From Heliopora coerulea (Eukaryota; Cnidaria; Anthozoa; Scleralcyonacea; Helioporidae), in the NCBI GenBank assembly GCA_030142905.1, contig JASJOG010000295.1:124001-188000 (forward strand): 64,000 nt of DNA. Direction: 5' to 3'. The notes under the pieces are model-generated. The model was not told the DNA's origin and made no database searches. It saw only the letters and a list, made by a program, of their open reading frames with translations. The stretch's first letter is position 1. Every line of letters starts with the position of its first letter. The position numbers were made by a program, and so were the translations under genes. Shown one piece after another: positions 37,312-50,201 of the stretch.

Positions 37312-39178
37312 CTTTCACTCTTTCTTCCTTTCTTTCTTTCTTCCATCCTCTCTTTCCTTCTTTCCTTGTTTAATTATGTATTTGTATCTCTGGGCATGGT
37401 GGGAAGGGTTTGAACGTATCAAAAGTGATCACTTCGTGGAAGAGAAAGCTAGATTGTCCTGAACCCATGCGGTACGATATCAGAAATGACAGCTAACTTC
37501 GCGTTACAAGAAAGTACAAATACTAGTAATGCTTACCTCACGGTAAGAAGTGGTGATCTATAGGTTATTCATAACTAGGCAGATCAGTTGTACAAGCAAG
37601 AATAATAAAGAGAAATGTTCGAACTCGATATTAGACTGTGTAAATTTGTCGTGATCTCTATCCATATTTCCGATTCGATTGAAAAAGAAGAAAGCTTTTG
37701 TCGCATTAGATTGTGGTAAACAGTCTCTTCAGCGTAATATATGTGGTTGTTCTTCAGGGCGTGGTTGCTTGAAAGTACTATAATCTTACTCGTACGACCG
37801 GTAAATATCAGCATTCATAACGTCTGACGTAATTCTGCAATAAAGATATTGAACCATGCAACCAAAGTATTAGAGAGCTTCTGATAATGAGAAGACTGCC
37901 TTGTAGCTCGAATCATCAGAAAATTATTTTAAGCTTCCGACGGGGATTGGACCCGTAAATTTGCAGTTCCATAGCTCGTTACGTTTTTCGAATGTTTGGA
38001 GCTCAAATCGTCCTGTAAGCATTTGAGCTTGACGAACGCGTGCAATAAACATATCATAATTCCAAGATCAAACATACCTAACATTCACGACGCAAACGAT
38101 TACTAGTTATGTAAGCTTTCTGAGATATTGTGTCTATCGAATGGAAAAGCTTACGTGATTGACATAATCATTCGTTTTCTTTTCACATAAACAACAACAA
38201 CAACAACAACAATTAGTACGAAGTTTCAATCTCACTAATTTCTTGTATTGCTTTTCATTTCTTCCCGCCTTTTTCTCATATCATAGTCTGAACCGTGAGA
38301 CTACATCAGACGATTTTCTTCTGGTAATATGTTTCCCGGAATTGAACTGTCATCTTCGTTAGCGAGACCAGCTCTTACCAAACTAGTACAGGAAAAGTGC
38401 CGTCAAGATGCGCCTGATATGAATATGAAAGACCTGCTTAACAGACCTATGGGAAAGAAATCCATTCTGGCAGCGCTGGTTGTTGCTGAGGCAAGGAAAA
38501 TTAAAGACAGAGCAAACGTTGTAAACGATATCGGACCTAGTCCTCGGGCTTTGCGCTCGAAAAGATTTTAATATCCGTAAACGACTTCGTAAACTGACTT
38601 CGACCAAGGTATGGCTGGGATAGAAGACTAATTGATCATGTAATAGTCAAAATTATTTTCTCTTTATAATACTTCATTTATATTCCATTCCACGAGCCTT
38701 TTTAATAAATTTTTAAGATATGACTTGAAATTCCTTGAAATAAGAATTGTATCGTACGTGTAAACCTCAGAAATGGTAATTTTTAAGCATAGGAGGAATG
38801 ATTGAAATGCAGGTTTTGCAATATTCTGAAAAAGATCAAACAGTGAGATCTACCTAAACCAGAACGTGAACTGTTCATTGATTATCTTCAAAGCAATCAT
38901 TATAAATAGTCCGAAGAATCGTAGTGTGTAAACCTACCATCAGGAAGAAACTTGTGCTGTGATGTTTCTTTTATTTTTCTATTTTTCCACTAAAGAGAGA
39001 TTCTTTCTTTGAGCTTGGTGCGAAGCTTGTTCTCAGCGACTTTGCTGTCGAGCCCGTGGACAGCAAACTGTTTGCGATGAGTGTTGCTCTTTATCAACGT
39101 CAAAAACATGGATTCAAAAAAGAAGTACAAATCCAGTCGCCTTTGCAACCTGAACCGTCCAATGTCAGCGTATGTTAA
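28081..39178 (+). CDS. ZC3H13: ZC3H13/Flacc-like m6A-writer subunit, five exons, two lesions
   Basis: Exons: 28081-28194, 33098-33237, 36546-37252, 38300-38608, 38996-39178; donors and acceptors are GT/AG and phases agree. Exon 1 encodes LSRKVTVEDLEEISD and RRKSVFDRL, like the start of ZC3H13. Exon 2 has a CX8CX5CX3H zinc finger (CFNWLRDGQC, then CRYDH). Exon 3 is Lys/Glu-rich, then FSDWSD, YDPISDDEFEAMFGGD and VDWSIL, all matching the human C-terminal region. Exons 4-5 give the conserved end (SSSLARPALTKLV, IGPSPRAL, NIRKRLRKL, VDSKLFAMSVALY). ZC3H13 anchors the WTAP-VIRMA-HAKAI m6A-writer complex in the nucleus. The model is about 483 residues, much shorter than the vertebrate protein, mainly in the low-complexity middle. 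TGA at 28177 stands where GGA (Gly) is expected. One extra base near 38560-38563 breaks exon 4; removing one base restores an integral frame across all five exons. Exon 2's start is the least certain boundary. Confidence 0.8.
28195..33097 (+). other. Intron 1 of the ZC3H13-like gene
   Basis: AT-rich intron of about 4.9 kb. It contains the tRNA-derived SINE at 28671-28795. No further coding sequence is supported. Confidence 0.6.
28671..28795 (+). mobile_element. tRNA-derived SINE
   Basis: 28671-28747 folds like a tRNA: the GAGTCTT/GGGACTC acceptor pairs at seven positions with G-U wobbles, GCTC/GAGC forms a D stem, and GCGGGTTCAATC is the B box. The unrelated tail (AATAATTTTCTGGGTAT, then GGGCTTGATGAACGTTCATC) recurs next to tRNA-like pieces at 18640 and, reversed, at 37905, which identifies a SINE family. 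Confidence 0.75.
33238..36545 (+). other. Intron 2 of the ZC3H13-like gene
   Basis: AT-rich intron of about 3.3 kb. A possible 17-base exon inside it was rejected because it breaks the phase. No other feature seen. Confidence 0.6.
37266..37369. repeat. (CTTT)n pyrimidine microsatellite
   Basis: About 100 bases made almost only of CTTT units with interruptions, directly after the exon 3 donor. Confidence 0.85.
37903..37985 (-). mobile_element. tRNA-SINE fragment, reversed
   Basis: On the minus strand the order is GAGCTATGGAACTG, GGGTCCAATCCCCGTCGG (B box and T arm), then AAAATAATTTTCTGATGATTCG, the same tail as the SINE at 28671. The head is degenerate. Confidence 0.55.
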
Positions 39179-40940
39179 GCTTATCTCAATGGAGAATTAT
39201 CTATCTAAACTAAAGAACTCTGTCCGATGGTGTCTATTATATTGTTTACTTCTGTTTGGGTTTTCCTTATTTTTAATGCGCGACCCGCAGTAAGAAGTCG
39301 TGTGAACTAAATCGTATTAAAACAGGAAGCATGGAATTATAACGTAGTAAAGAGCATACAGGCTGATAATTTAAGTAATGGTCTGGAGTTCAAATCTTGA
39401 AAGGTTGCACAGTAGGATACGATAATCCCGTACGATTCTTCACTTTGGCATTTGCAATTGAATCTTGAGAGCACAATTCCTTTAACTAATCGCTGGCAAA
39501 TATTGCAGTAGCTTCTGAAGACTGCTGTGAACGAATTGTATACACTTGGACAGATAATTCTTTGCGACAGTGGTATCGTGTAGATTAGGCCTCAGAGAAA
39601 TAGGCGATGTCGCAAGTACTGTAGCTAGGAAGAATCTTTTTATCCACGTAAGAAACCTCTTTCAAAACCTGTTCTGCCTTAGAACCGCAAGAAAACCGGC
39701 AGAGACAGATATAGTTATCTTCATGCCAAATTGTAGAAGAATTAATATGTATCGAAATAAAAGTACATTTTGTGTTTGGATGCCATGTTGGATGACAAAT
39801 TCGTGTCATCCAAATTGGAGAATAAAAACAAAAACGTATTTTTACCTCGCGCAACTTTCATCATCCCTGCCAAAATTTGGTATGAACTACATTGCAATGT
39901 CTGTTTACGTGTTTCTTGTGCTTTGTATTCAAATTCTGCTTTTTTTTCCAACGTTTATACCAAAGGATAAATTCAATCTGCTCACGTAACCACTTACAAA
40001 TGTGACATGTCTCTTTAAGCCGTTACCCTATTTAAGGGAACCAAAAATTAAAGTTTTAAATTACAATTTTTTATCCGATTTATCTGTTTATAGTTTCATG
40101 TCTGATAATCTAAGGGGTTGATGTCACTTGACTTTTACTAAGAAGGAAAAGTTGCATATTTCACACGACGACCAAACTTATGTTTATGAAACTTATTACA
40201 ATTTCGGTAAATGGAGTTGCTTCGGGCCAAAAATTCGTCTAGAAGAAAGTGGGTGTTCATGTGACTGCAAACAATGAACAATTTGATTTGCTGATACTGG
40301 TTCTTGTCTACGTTCTAAATTCCATGTCGGGTTAGGGTGAATAAACCTTTACGAGAAAAAAATATTACAAGGATGAAAAGTAAACCAAATAATATAACAG
40401 GAAAAACTGATCGTACCAAAATCAGCCAGTCGGACGAGATCTTGGGCCTTTTTTGTACATCTGATTGTTCCCGGGAGGAAATTGAGAGAACGAAGAAAGC
40501 GGTATTTTCCTAAAAACAACACCTATGCAGTAGGGCAAATTATTGATTATACTGGGAACAAATACATAGGCTTAAATGAGTTGCTAAAAGGCCGCCGCAC
40601 TATGGAGTAATTTATTGTAGTAATTTGAAGTGCTTTAGTTCTGTCGTCCAGGGACCCGTCGGAGGAAGCGCGTGTAGGTTATAGATATTTCCAGGAACCG
40701 AACGTAAACTTTTGCTCCACCGATACCCTCTTAAATAGAAGGATATGCCGTATGAGTTTACTCCATCAGCCGTTGTCCGTGCTGTATTCAGCTTGACTAA
40801 GTAGACGGGTGAGCAAGTGAATATTTTTTTTTGAAAACAAAACCAAACTAGTTTTGCTATTTTCTAATGCATGCTGAATAAATGGAAAATGCACAATTAC
40901 GTATAAAATTAATTCATCTAAGGTAAATAGTATCACTCTT
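39179..40940. other. 3' flank of ZC3H13-like gene and intergenic DNA
   Basis: No further coding exon recognised. An AATAAA lies at about 39756-39761, a possible poly(A) signal some 580 bases after the stop codon, unproven. Confidence 0.35.
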
Positions 40941-40941
40941 G

Positions 40942-41177
40942 GGTCTAGCCACAAGTTGCTGATATTTTTGACAAAAGTTGCTATAAAAAATCCAAAGTTG
41001 CTCCCAAAATAAAAAAAGTTTTTGTAAAACTTTTTTGAAATGCTCAAAATTTTGTAATTTTTGTTAGCAATGCCATTTCTAAAAAAGCACGTCGAGTTGC
41101 TCTTTAAACAGAAAGTTGCTCGAACACAAAAGTTGGCAAAATCAGTGAAAAGTTGCCGAGTAACTTGTGGCTAGGCC
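40942..41177. mobile_element. 236-bp MITE-like element
   Basis: The ends GGTCTAGCCACAAGTTGCT (40942-40960) and, reverse-complemented, GGCCTAGCCACAAGTTACT (41159-41177) match at 17 of 19 positions. Inside, AAGTTGCT recurs four more times as direct repeats (some with one change). There is no coding frame. Target-site duplication not evident. Confidence 0.6.
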
Positions 41178-44100
41178 TAATCTTTCCACCCCTTAACTTT
41201 CAACCTCGTAAAATATTATTCCCGTAAGACCCGAAGCGTTTATTCACGTAAGACAATCCGAACGTAATGAAAAGGGCAGCTTCGGTCTGCATTTAAAGGT
41301 AACGAATAGTTCCCCAAAATTAGCGTTGTTGGTACCATACGTTGCTATAAAAATCATTTCCCACAAAAATTTGGTATCACTTTCCCACCTCTTTTGATGG
41401 GTTTTCATCACCTGTTTTCATCTTTTCTGTCTGCTTCTAATTTAATGCTCCATATCCTCAGAAACGTCTGTATAATTAGCATTTCTTTACATTGTTTTTG
41501 GCACCAACCGCATGCCATTAGATGAATCATATAACTGTAATTCTAATTGATAACTATTTCGAAAATATCCTTGAAAGCGAAAAGTCGCTTGAATTACTTA
41601 AAAAAATTCTAGAACAAAGTTAACCATAACCAGGAGATAGGTTTAAAAAATATACATCAAAATATATTCCGACATATAATGACATCTTAAAACTCAAGAT
41701 TTGAGTTAACACCAAGATGAGATTGTTGCGAAATTATCATATTTTGACTTTATTTCAAAGTTACTATCATACAGAATGAGTGCATTAACATGCATAGGTT
41801 TATATATACGAGTGACAAGTATATAGTTAATAGACTTACCTGCAAGTAAACACTGAATTTTATAAGTTATAAAGATAAGAGTGGGACAAATTTCCTGGAG
41901 GAGGGCGAATATTCTACGAAATTCGACCTCCTGCAGAGCGAAATTACTAGGAAATTGGCCCTCCATGCTTAGAGGGAGGCGAATTTCCTGGGACACGAAT
42001 TTTTAAAGAATAATGACTGCAAATAGTTATTCCACCTAATTTTCAAATTCTTGTTATCGTAACTTTTAGAAAAATTTTCTGTCGACCCACCTAAATTAAC
42101 CGTACACTTTAGACTCGCCGAAAGGTTGTTAAGCTCTAATTTCGCGGCGCTTTCCTCACATTTAAACCTATTTAACACCTTTCCTGTATTTTCCGTACTT
42201 TATTAAATTTAAGGAAATCCGCTTACATTCACTTCCACGTGTAGTGTTCTGACACTGCAAACAAGCTGGTCATACTATTTCCGTTTATGTTTTTTCGCTT
42301 CTTAGCACCTCCTCTTCCAAGTCGAACTCCTCCTCACAGAAAGTTCACTAATAAGGAAGTTTAGTCTTTCAATGAACGTTAAAATTATATCTGGCGATTT
42401 TACGTCATTCTAACCTTTTGACTTCTGTTATATTTTCCGACCTCGTCCTTTCAATAATTCCACAACTAGCTTTCATTATTTTAACTGTCAAACTTAATTT
42501 ATGCAATCTTTTTTGCTTTACATCTAATTACTTCCTGCTATTATTAACAGCTGAGGATATGTTGATATCACCTTGTAAGTAATCCTTTAAGCCTGCTCCA
42601 CACAAGCAAATTTTCTGTGGCACGTTTTCTGTGACAAAGATTTTCACTCGTGTATAAAGACAGCAAATGCTATGAAGAAAACTCGTTTGCGTATGCGCCA
42701 GAAATGACTATCTACAGTGGAGACAAAACTGAAGAAGCCACTGGCAACCTTTGACTATGCGACAAATTGTCTGGCACGAGTCGCGCACACAAACTTTCGC
42801 ATATGAAATGTTTTCTTTGCCACAAAAACTGGCACGCCAGTTTTTCAGCAAATGCATTTGTCACATAAAATTCTGGCAAATTTTCTCATGTATTCGAGCG
42901 AATTACAATGGTCACTGAAAAACTCGCCACAGAAAAGGTGCTCGTGCGTGGACTTTGATTTACTCTGGAGACGTTAAAACGTTAATTAGCGATGAAACGT
43001 CTGTCAAATCGAAATTTAATGATGGGCGTTAATATCGCTCACGAGATAGCGTAACAGCTTTTTGCAGTTAAACAAGAAATATTTGGAAAGACGAAGCGTT
43101 GTACCTAAAAGGTCGTGATTGCATTTGTTGTATGCATGTCTCTAGCGTGGAAAAGTACCGCTGCAAAAATTTCCAGTGGTTTTTGTATGGATATTTTGAT
43201 TTAATCAATATGACAAGAGACATAAGCAGATGTCGAGAATGCTTCATCATAAATTTTTCATTCGCTATTTTTAACAAGTTTTGTCGCAACCGCCTCCCGC
43301 TGTCATTAAAAATTCTCATGGGACGTCAGGATTGGCTGAGTAATGGTGTGAGGCGCCAAATCCGTCTAGCAAGTAATTATTCAGTGAGAAGGAACGAAGG
43401 CTGTTCTTTTGATACTCCGGTGCAAGCAAGCAAGGAAGCAATCAATAGAGAAAATTTTGAGAAGACCTGGCTAATGGCAGATAAACGAAGACACTAATCT
43501 CGGAAATAAGGTAAAATTTAACTGAGGTACACTTTTACAGACTATTTTCAATGCACATACCGACAATAAAACAAACACAGCGAAAAAAAATGTGTCTCAA
43601 TTTTGCAGACTACATCCACCTTATCTTCTAGTTTTGGCGTTCTCTACGGCGTTCTTGTCCTGGGAGTTTGGTTGGTTTGAGAGTTTGAAGGTTACCTGAA
43701 AGATAAACATGAAAACGGTAAGAGGAGACAGCATTTAATATCTAAGCGAGATTTTACAGGTATTGAATGTTGCTGAGCTTTCGAAGATTCGAAAGCACGC
43801 ACCTGACAGCATGTGAGCATGGAAGTTGATTGTGGCCGGTTCGGAATACTGCCATTCTGTGGGAGGTTTGAGGTAACTTTGTCGAAAGAAATAACTTTTT
43901 TTATGCTTAGAAAACAGAAAAGCCATAGGTAAAATTGTAATCCTTTGTGTAGGGTAACCAGTTGATGAAAAGAAGCAAACTGTTCGGTAAAATGGATTGA
44001 GAAGGTGTACACAGAGCCATACGTCAAGGTACTACAGTGAAACGTTGTGTGTTTGGACTGAGACTTATGAAGTGGTGAAACGATGCTCTTGATTTTGCGA

Positions 44101-46390
44101 AGTAGCTGATTTTAACCAAGTAGAAATCTTGTTAATAGTAAATACAATTTAATAGGTTGCGGCTATATATGAAAAAGAGCATGGCATATATTAAAGGACA
44201 TTCAGGGGATTGCAACAATAGGCAAAATAAGTGTAATTAAAGAGTTTGTGTTTAATAAAAAAATAAGTTTATATGGGATGTATAAGTGAGAGTGCTGGTG
44301 GATGAAGAGAAATTACTCCCTGGACTTATCGGAAATTTATTAGAAATATTTATATAGGTAAATGTTCGTTTGTTAAGTAGTTTAGAAAATGGTAAAACCC
44401 TGGAACATGTTAATCTAAATTGATTTTAGAAGTAAACCTCAATCAGTAAGTTGTTTATTACAAGAAGTGACAACCAGAATGGCAGTTACAGGTGGATAAT
44501 TATTTCAAATGATAATAAAATTTGGTTAAAGGAAGTATAAAATAATGGATGGTAACACAGGTTGAGGTTGTACATCAGTTTGATATATTTGACTTTCAGA
44601 CACAATTAATGTTTTGCTTTATCATAAGGAAGACTAAACAATGGTGCCAATACACAGGGTAAACATTGTCATCAATGAAAACCCTCTTGTAGTTACCTAG
44701 AATGGATTAATGAGCTATATAAAAGCAATATTTGGGGAAGTAGACAAATCATATCACAAGCCCATGGCCAAAATACTAAATATAAATTATATTTATTCAT
44801 TACTGCCATTTAAGGAATAAGAACTGAGTAAGGTAATTTAGTATGAATAGTAATTCAATTATATAATACTGTAGCTGTCCAAGGCATAAGGAATTAGGTT
44901 TTTTCTGCGTGAGAACTTACAAGGAAATTGTAACATTTTGTTTTGCTGACATTGTGTTAGTAAAGCCTGGAAGTAATTCATCAAGTGCACATTAAGATTG
45001 GTTATTATATAGATGAAACAAATTATTAATAATACATATCTTGCTTTTATGTTTAAGGATATATAAACATATAACTCATGGTAATTCTTGTCAATGCATA
45101 TGCATGATGGCAATGTGGAAATCCATTTAAAAATTATAAAGCATACTAAGTGAAAAATAACATTAAATTTCACATTTTTGAAATGTAAAAATCACATTTT
45201 ATGGTCTGTTGCTATGTTTTCAGGGATGATTACCATGTGTGAAAAGTAAGCAAAACTAAAGTTAGGGTTGGGAATATCAGAGTGACGTACTACCTTTAAC
45301 CGCACAGTTAAAACTTTAAAAAAGTAATGCTTTATGGAGCTTAACACTTGTAAATTTAATGGAAAATATTAATTGCCTGAATTGGAGCTACCTTATGAAT
45401 ATTTCATGGTGGAATTTCATGGCCCACATCAGCACAAAGTGCTGCTATTTGAAAATGCAAGGTGCTGTATGGCAAGTCCTGCTGAATTTAGTAAATTTAG
45501 CAGATTGACATAAAAAGGTTCTTCAGAGATACTTGAAAAGAAAATAAATGTATTTTTTTTGTTTGAACTGTTCATGTGTTGACTTTGCCATTTACACATA
45601 CAACAGAAATAGAAAAACCAAGTAGCTGTCCAGAACTAAATTTTCTTTGTTTTTATGATAACTTTAAAACTCAAAAATAAAACTTTCAAACTTATGTAAT
45701 TTTCTGATTTCTACATCAGAATATGAGTTTCTAAATTGTGGCAGTTACATCTCTAAGGCATTATTAGATGTTGAGAGTAGAATAGGGACAAAGTTTGAGG
45801 TTGTAAGATGGAGTTTATACACAAATTGCATATTAACAGCCTGCTAAAAGTAAGTATTTTTTGTCAATGACCTGCTTACTATGCTTATAATCTTGTATGG
45901 ATAGTTTGTCAATAAAAATCCAGTCTTATGCATCAAATGGAGTGGGAAAGGAGAACTTTTGACCATCATGTAGGTCTCCAGTTTCAACTGTACTTGTTTA
46001 CCTGCTAAATATTTTCCATACAACCCTTGAAGTAAGATATTGCACATAAATACTTTTGTTAATATGCAAGTTTTCGTTGAATAATGATGTGAAAAGTGGA
46101 GTTGGTTAGAAGCCTGTCCAGTAGGTGTTATTAAAAACAGAAACATCATGAAGTACAGGTATATATGTGGTATGTTTTCTACAGCAAAGATGTAGAATAA
46201 CATGATTCCCAAAAAGTACATGTTACCAGTGTTTTGACAGAACTAATTTGTATGATTATGAAATGGGAAAAGGTTTTCATTGAAACTTTATGCATGTACT
46301 GTAGTTGACTGAAGCAATATGTATTCAATTTGAAATTAAATAATTATGGACATTGCACTTCAGCTGACCAGCTTGGCCTGCCAGATGCTC

Positions 46391-46462
46391 CCTAGTGGCT
46401 CAGTGGTGAGTCAGCAACTGGCTAGGATACAGAAGATTGGAGTTTCAAGTAGCATCTGGAGC
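46391..46462 (+). repeat. tRNA-like SINE head, degenerate
   Basis: CTAGTGGCTCAGTGGTGAG resembles an A box/D arm and TTGGAGTTTCAAGT a B box, at tRNA spacing. Stems are incomplete. It looks like a different SINE family from the one at 28671. Confidence 0.4.
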
Positions 46463-47372
46463 AAGACACAAAAATACCTGGTATTAATAATTAAGACAGA
46501 TATGAAGTATAGTACAATATACAAAATGAGCTAATTATAAAGGAGCCAAGATGTTTTAGTGTCTGGATTAGCCAAACAACAGATTGTAAGACAAGACTTG
46601 CTAAACTGAAACCTGTCTTGCAAGTTCAACTTGGACACTTAAAGGTTAGGTTTTGCAGCACTTCAATGGAGAATGAACAGGAGGTGGCAATATAATGTTG
46701 TAGAGAGTTGGAATTTTGTGAAAGCTTTAGAGAATTAGCACGTGGATGGCTGTTATACAACTAGACTGCTAAAAGTTGCCTATATCTTGTGAGACCATGT
46801 CATGCATTAAAAGGACTTTATATGGACACTCCTTCATCTTGCCTCTGAGACACTCAGAAACCATAAGTTCAGATTTAGTATCCACTTCTGGTGAAGTAAA
46901 CATGAGATTGTGGCAACAGTGCTTTTCTCATTTGAAGTGATGGAGGTGATTAAGAGTTTGACAATATTGATATGTGAGTTACTATAATAAGTTTTAGTAA
47001 TGAAGGAGAGGGAAGATTTCACAAAGGTCTACAAATCCGAATGAGTCCACTCATTTATCAAGGAGAAGAAGGAGAATGAACATAATTATATACATTAGTA
47101 TATATATATATATATATATTATATACATGTAGTAGGGAAAGTCTAGTTATCTGAATTGGTTATTGACAGAATGCTAATTAGAGAAAACTTACAGATGTTT
47201 GCCAAAAATTGATTCATTTGGATGATCCCACTTTTTAGCAACATGAAAATTGTTTTAAAATGGACCCATGTCTCTTAATGACTTAATTACCTTGCTAAAT
47301 GACTGACAAGACTGAGATGTAAGATGTTGTGTGTACAAATAGTGATTGTTTGTAATGCAATTTACAGTAGTT

Positions 47373-47417
47373 GTGAGTGAGTGAGTGAGTGAGTGAGTGA
47401 GTGAGTGAGTGAGTGAG
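47373..47417. repeat. (GTGA)n microsatellite
   Basis: About eleven uninterrupted GTGA units. Confidence 0.9.
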
Positions 47418-49754
47418 AGGTTTTATGACAAGGATTAAAAAGAGATGCATAGTTTGGATTTTGCAAGTTAGAATATCTAGCCCCCAGGGAATTTTGTTGT
47501 CAATATTTTTCCTTGTAAAGAAAAAAGTTAGATGTAGATAGGTCAGTTTCAATAGTATAAAGTGAGCAAATTCCATGAGACTTGATGCAATATGTAATGG
47601 AATATAATTTTACTCACTATGGGTATGGGCCCTGGCTGTTAAGAAACTTGAAAATAGACCTGGCAATGAAGGACAAAGTCAGAATACTTTGTTGACAAAC
47701 TGAGTTAGCACAGAAGTATAAGGCCAGGCATATGTTGTACTTAGAGATAATAGAATCTAATTGTTTAAGATGATTGATAAATATACAGTGTAAATAAAAG
47801 AGTTTGTTGTTTAACCTATTAAGAATAAGGCAGCCCATTGTCCTGAATTAAATTGTCGTAATAGCATAAGCTAAAACAGAATTCTATATTTTGACTATTG
47901 CCCTTTAACTGCTTAAGTAACAGTTGTAGTGGTTATTAGAGGAAGATGGTTGTACAATGGTACTTAGAAGAATTTGATAATTATGATCATATGAAGTTGT
48001 AATGCGGAGGCATTTGCTCTGAATGTAAGCACTGCTGGAAGTGAATTGGTTGAATTATGCAAGACTAATGGGGTAATTATTTTTGTACAATGGTTCTGTC
48101 CTTTGGTTTGAGTACTTACGCGATTATGCATTGAGCTGTTGGTACTGTGGTTGTTGTACTTGTTAAACAATACAGTTTAATAGACCTTAAAGAAGAATTT
48201 CATGACGATAGTCAGTATAACAGGAAGAGAAAAGACGACGATCTGGGATATAGTAGTGTTAAAATTTAGCGGATTTAGAATGGAGTTTGAATTTGAGAAG
48301 AATTTGGAGTAATCCATGTCAACAAGTTGAGGAAAATACTGAATATTCGTTATGAGTGATCGGTATTTCTTATAAGATTTGGCAGTTATGTAAATTACGG
48401 ATTTTTCTTTGCTAAGTGATAATTAGACTTGTAAAAACTATGATGTTAACATTTGGAATGTTTTCCTGATAACCAAAATATCTTTTTCTTACAATTGTTT
48501 TGTAGTGATGACTTTATTTATATTAAGAAGTCACTTGCCAAATCTGTGTTTGTTATGTATCAGGATATAGTTTACAGAGTAGGCGTTTGTAGTTTTGTTG
48601 AGTTTCGCGCGACCGGACGGCATGGTAAATAATTTGTGAATAGCTAAGAAAGTCGAATAAATTGAAGTATGACTTGAAAGATAAAAATGAAGATGAGGTA
48701 TAATAAATACTAATATTAGCGTAGTTTGTGAACGTGGTATTCGTTACCCTGAAAACATAAGAACAATCAAAGAAGCAAGCATCCAAGCCAATTTTTCTTC
48801 GTGTACGTGAAAATGAGATGTTCACTTTATAAGGCATGTGACTTGTTTGATTAATACGAGTGTTAAAAAGAGTGATGCTGAAATTGATTGAAATTGGAAG
48901 TGGTAAGAATAAAAATACGGCTTGCTTTCTGAAAAAATTAAGGACTAGGATTGGTCTGTGAACTGAAGGCCAAAAAAAGTGTTCCGACAGATGATTAGAA
49001 TTGCAAGATAGGCGAGGTAGAAAGATAGATTGTATTAGGTGAATTGATGTTTAACCTTCCGTTTGTTTGAGAAAGATAATGTTTGGATTGCAAACGTTGT
49101 TTCCAAAGGAAAATAAGGTAATATTAGGGTGAAACTGCGGTAATTTTAACTTACAAAATATATTTCTGTAAGGCAATATTATCAAATACAAAAATTTAGA
49201 GGCACACACCTTTTAGTTTTTAATCGATATGACGAGGACTGAGTGTATTGAGTTAATGAAGTCTCAGCGTAGGAGTTCATTGGTATTAAAAGGCAATCTT
49301 GTCATAATTTAAGGAGTTATTCTAGGTGTACGATGATGGAGTCACTGTTAATATAAAGGAATATGTAAAGGAGTGAATCGTACTTCTGTTGTGAAAAACA
49401 TAATTTCAGTGGTGATGAAACCTTTAGAACTTCAAATGAATTATTAACTTGGTATACGAATGTTTATTTGTTCACATGATTCGGCGGATGGGTGTGTCGA
49501 AAACCGTTGACTCGACAGAAGTAAATTTGAAAAATAACGGCAGTGGAGCGAAAACTTAACAACGATAGGAGTACTTTCAGGAAAGTCCGTCATTTTAATA
49601 AGTACGGAGGACTTAACCAACCAGTTGGGTAAGGCATCATTAAGCCTGATGACCCCGATCCTCTTCACACGAAGAAATGTGTGGATAGAAGTACGTTTAG
49701 ACGTGTCTGCTGATTTTATTCATGTCATTCGTATGGGAGGCTGGTTTTAAGTCC

Positions 49755-49869
49755 GTCTCGCAGCAAGGTAAATTATTTGGAAAACTTTTCATTGTACATA
49801 TGTGAGATACAATGCAAGATGCTTCGCTCCATTCGTTAGATTTTCTTTGAATCAAACTTGCTGCGAGAC
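49755..49869. repeat. 13-bp inverted repeat, 115-bp span
   Basis: GTCTCGCAGCAAG (49755-49767) is exactly reverse-complemented at 49857-49869. It lies about 180 bp before the left edge of the snRNA array and may mark a small MITE. Confidence 0.5.
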
Positions 49870-50047
49870 TTATATAAAATATTCTTTTCTAACGGGATTA
49901 GGTTGAATGCTCGACAGATTTTAAAAAATATCCCATAATGCATTTCGGTAACCGATCTAACCATGCTTGCGTTTTGTCCCTGAATTGATCTAAAGCAGTG
50001 TTTTTATTCAACACAACCTGTCAAAAACTACCGCTTCTTCCCCTAAG

Positions 50048-50201
50048 AGTATCTGTTCTTATCAGCTTAATATCTGGTATGCCAGGCAACGCCTGGCTCA
50101 TATATTAAACTGATTTTTGGACCTCGGCCATGGGATTGAAGCTTGCTTCACCCTGGCCACGGGTTGTCTCGGTCTTGCACTAAATCCGAGTACGGCCCCT
50201 T
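50048..50201 (+). ncRNA. U2 snRNA gene, 5'-truncated copy at the array edge
   Basis: Contains U2 from nt 38 (perhaps 35) to the 3' end: the ATATATTAAACTGATTTTTGG Sm-site region and stem-loops III-IV. The first 34-37 bases are missing; instead unrelated sequence ending CCCCTAAG precedes. It cannot give a working U2. Confidence 0.85.

Larger units (their letters stand above)
37253..38299 (+). other. Intron 3 of the ZC3H13-like gene
   Basis: Contains a pyrimidine (CTTT)n tract at 37266-37369, a reversed SINE piece at 37903-37985 and a (CAA)n run near 38190-38211. Confidence 0.6.
41178..49750. other. Long AT-rich intergenic or intronic region
   Basis: About 8.5 kb without a recognised coding exon, apart from one short possible minus-strand terminal exon near 43628-43695 (see rejected items). 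Contains a (TA)n run near 47098-47119, a (GTGA)n run near 47373-47417 and a tRNA-like block at 46391-46462. Much of it could be intron of an unrecognised gene. Confidence 0.35.

Noticed and set aside
43099..43497. 132-residue plus-strand frame
   Set aside because: Composition and lack of motifs suggest a chance frame in intergenic DNA.
43628..43695. Minus-strand terminal exon ending in KLPGQERRRERQN after a TTTCAG acceptor
   Set aside because: Only about 22 residues and no recognised upstream exon; kept as a hint that a minus-strand gene may span the AT-rich region.
49444..49668. 74-residue minus-strand frame
   Set aside because: No recognisable motif and no splice context; compatible with chance.
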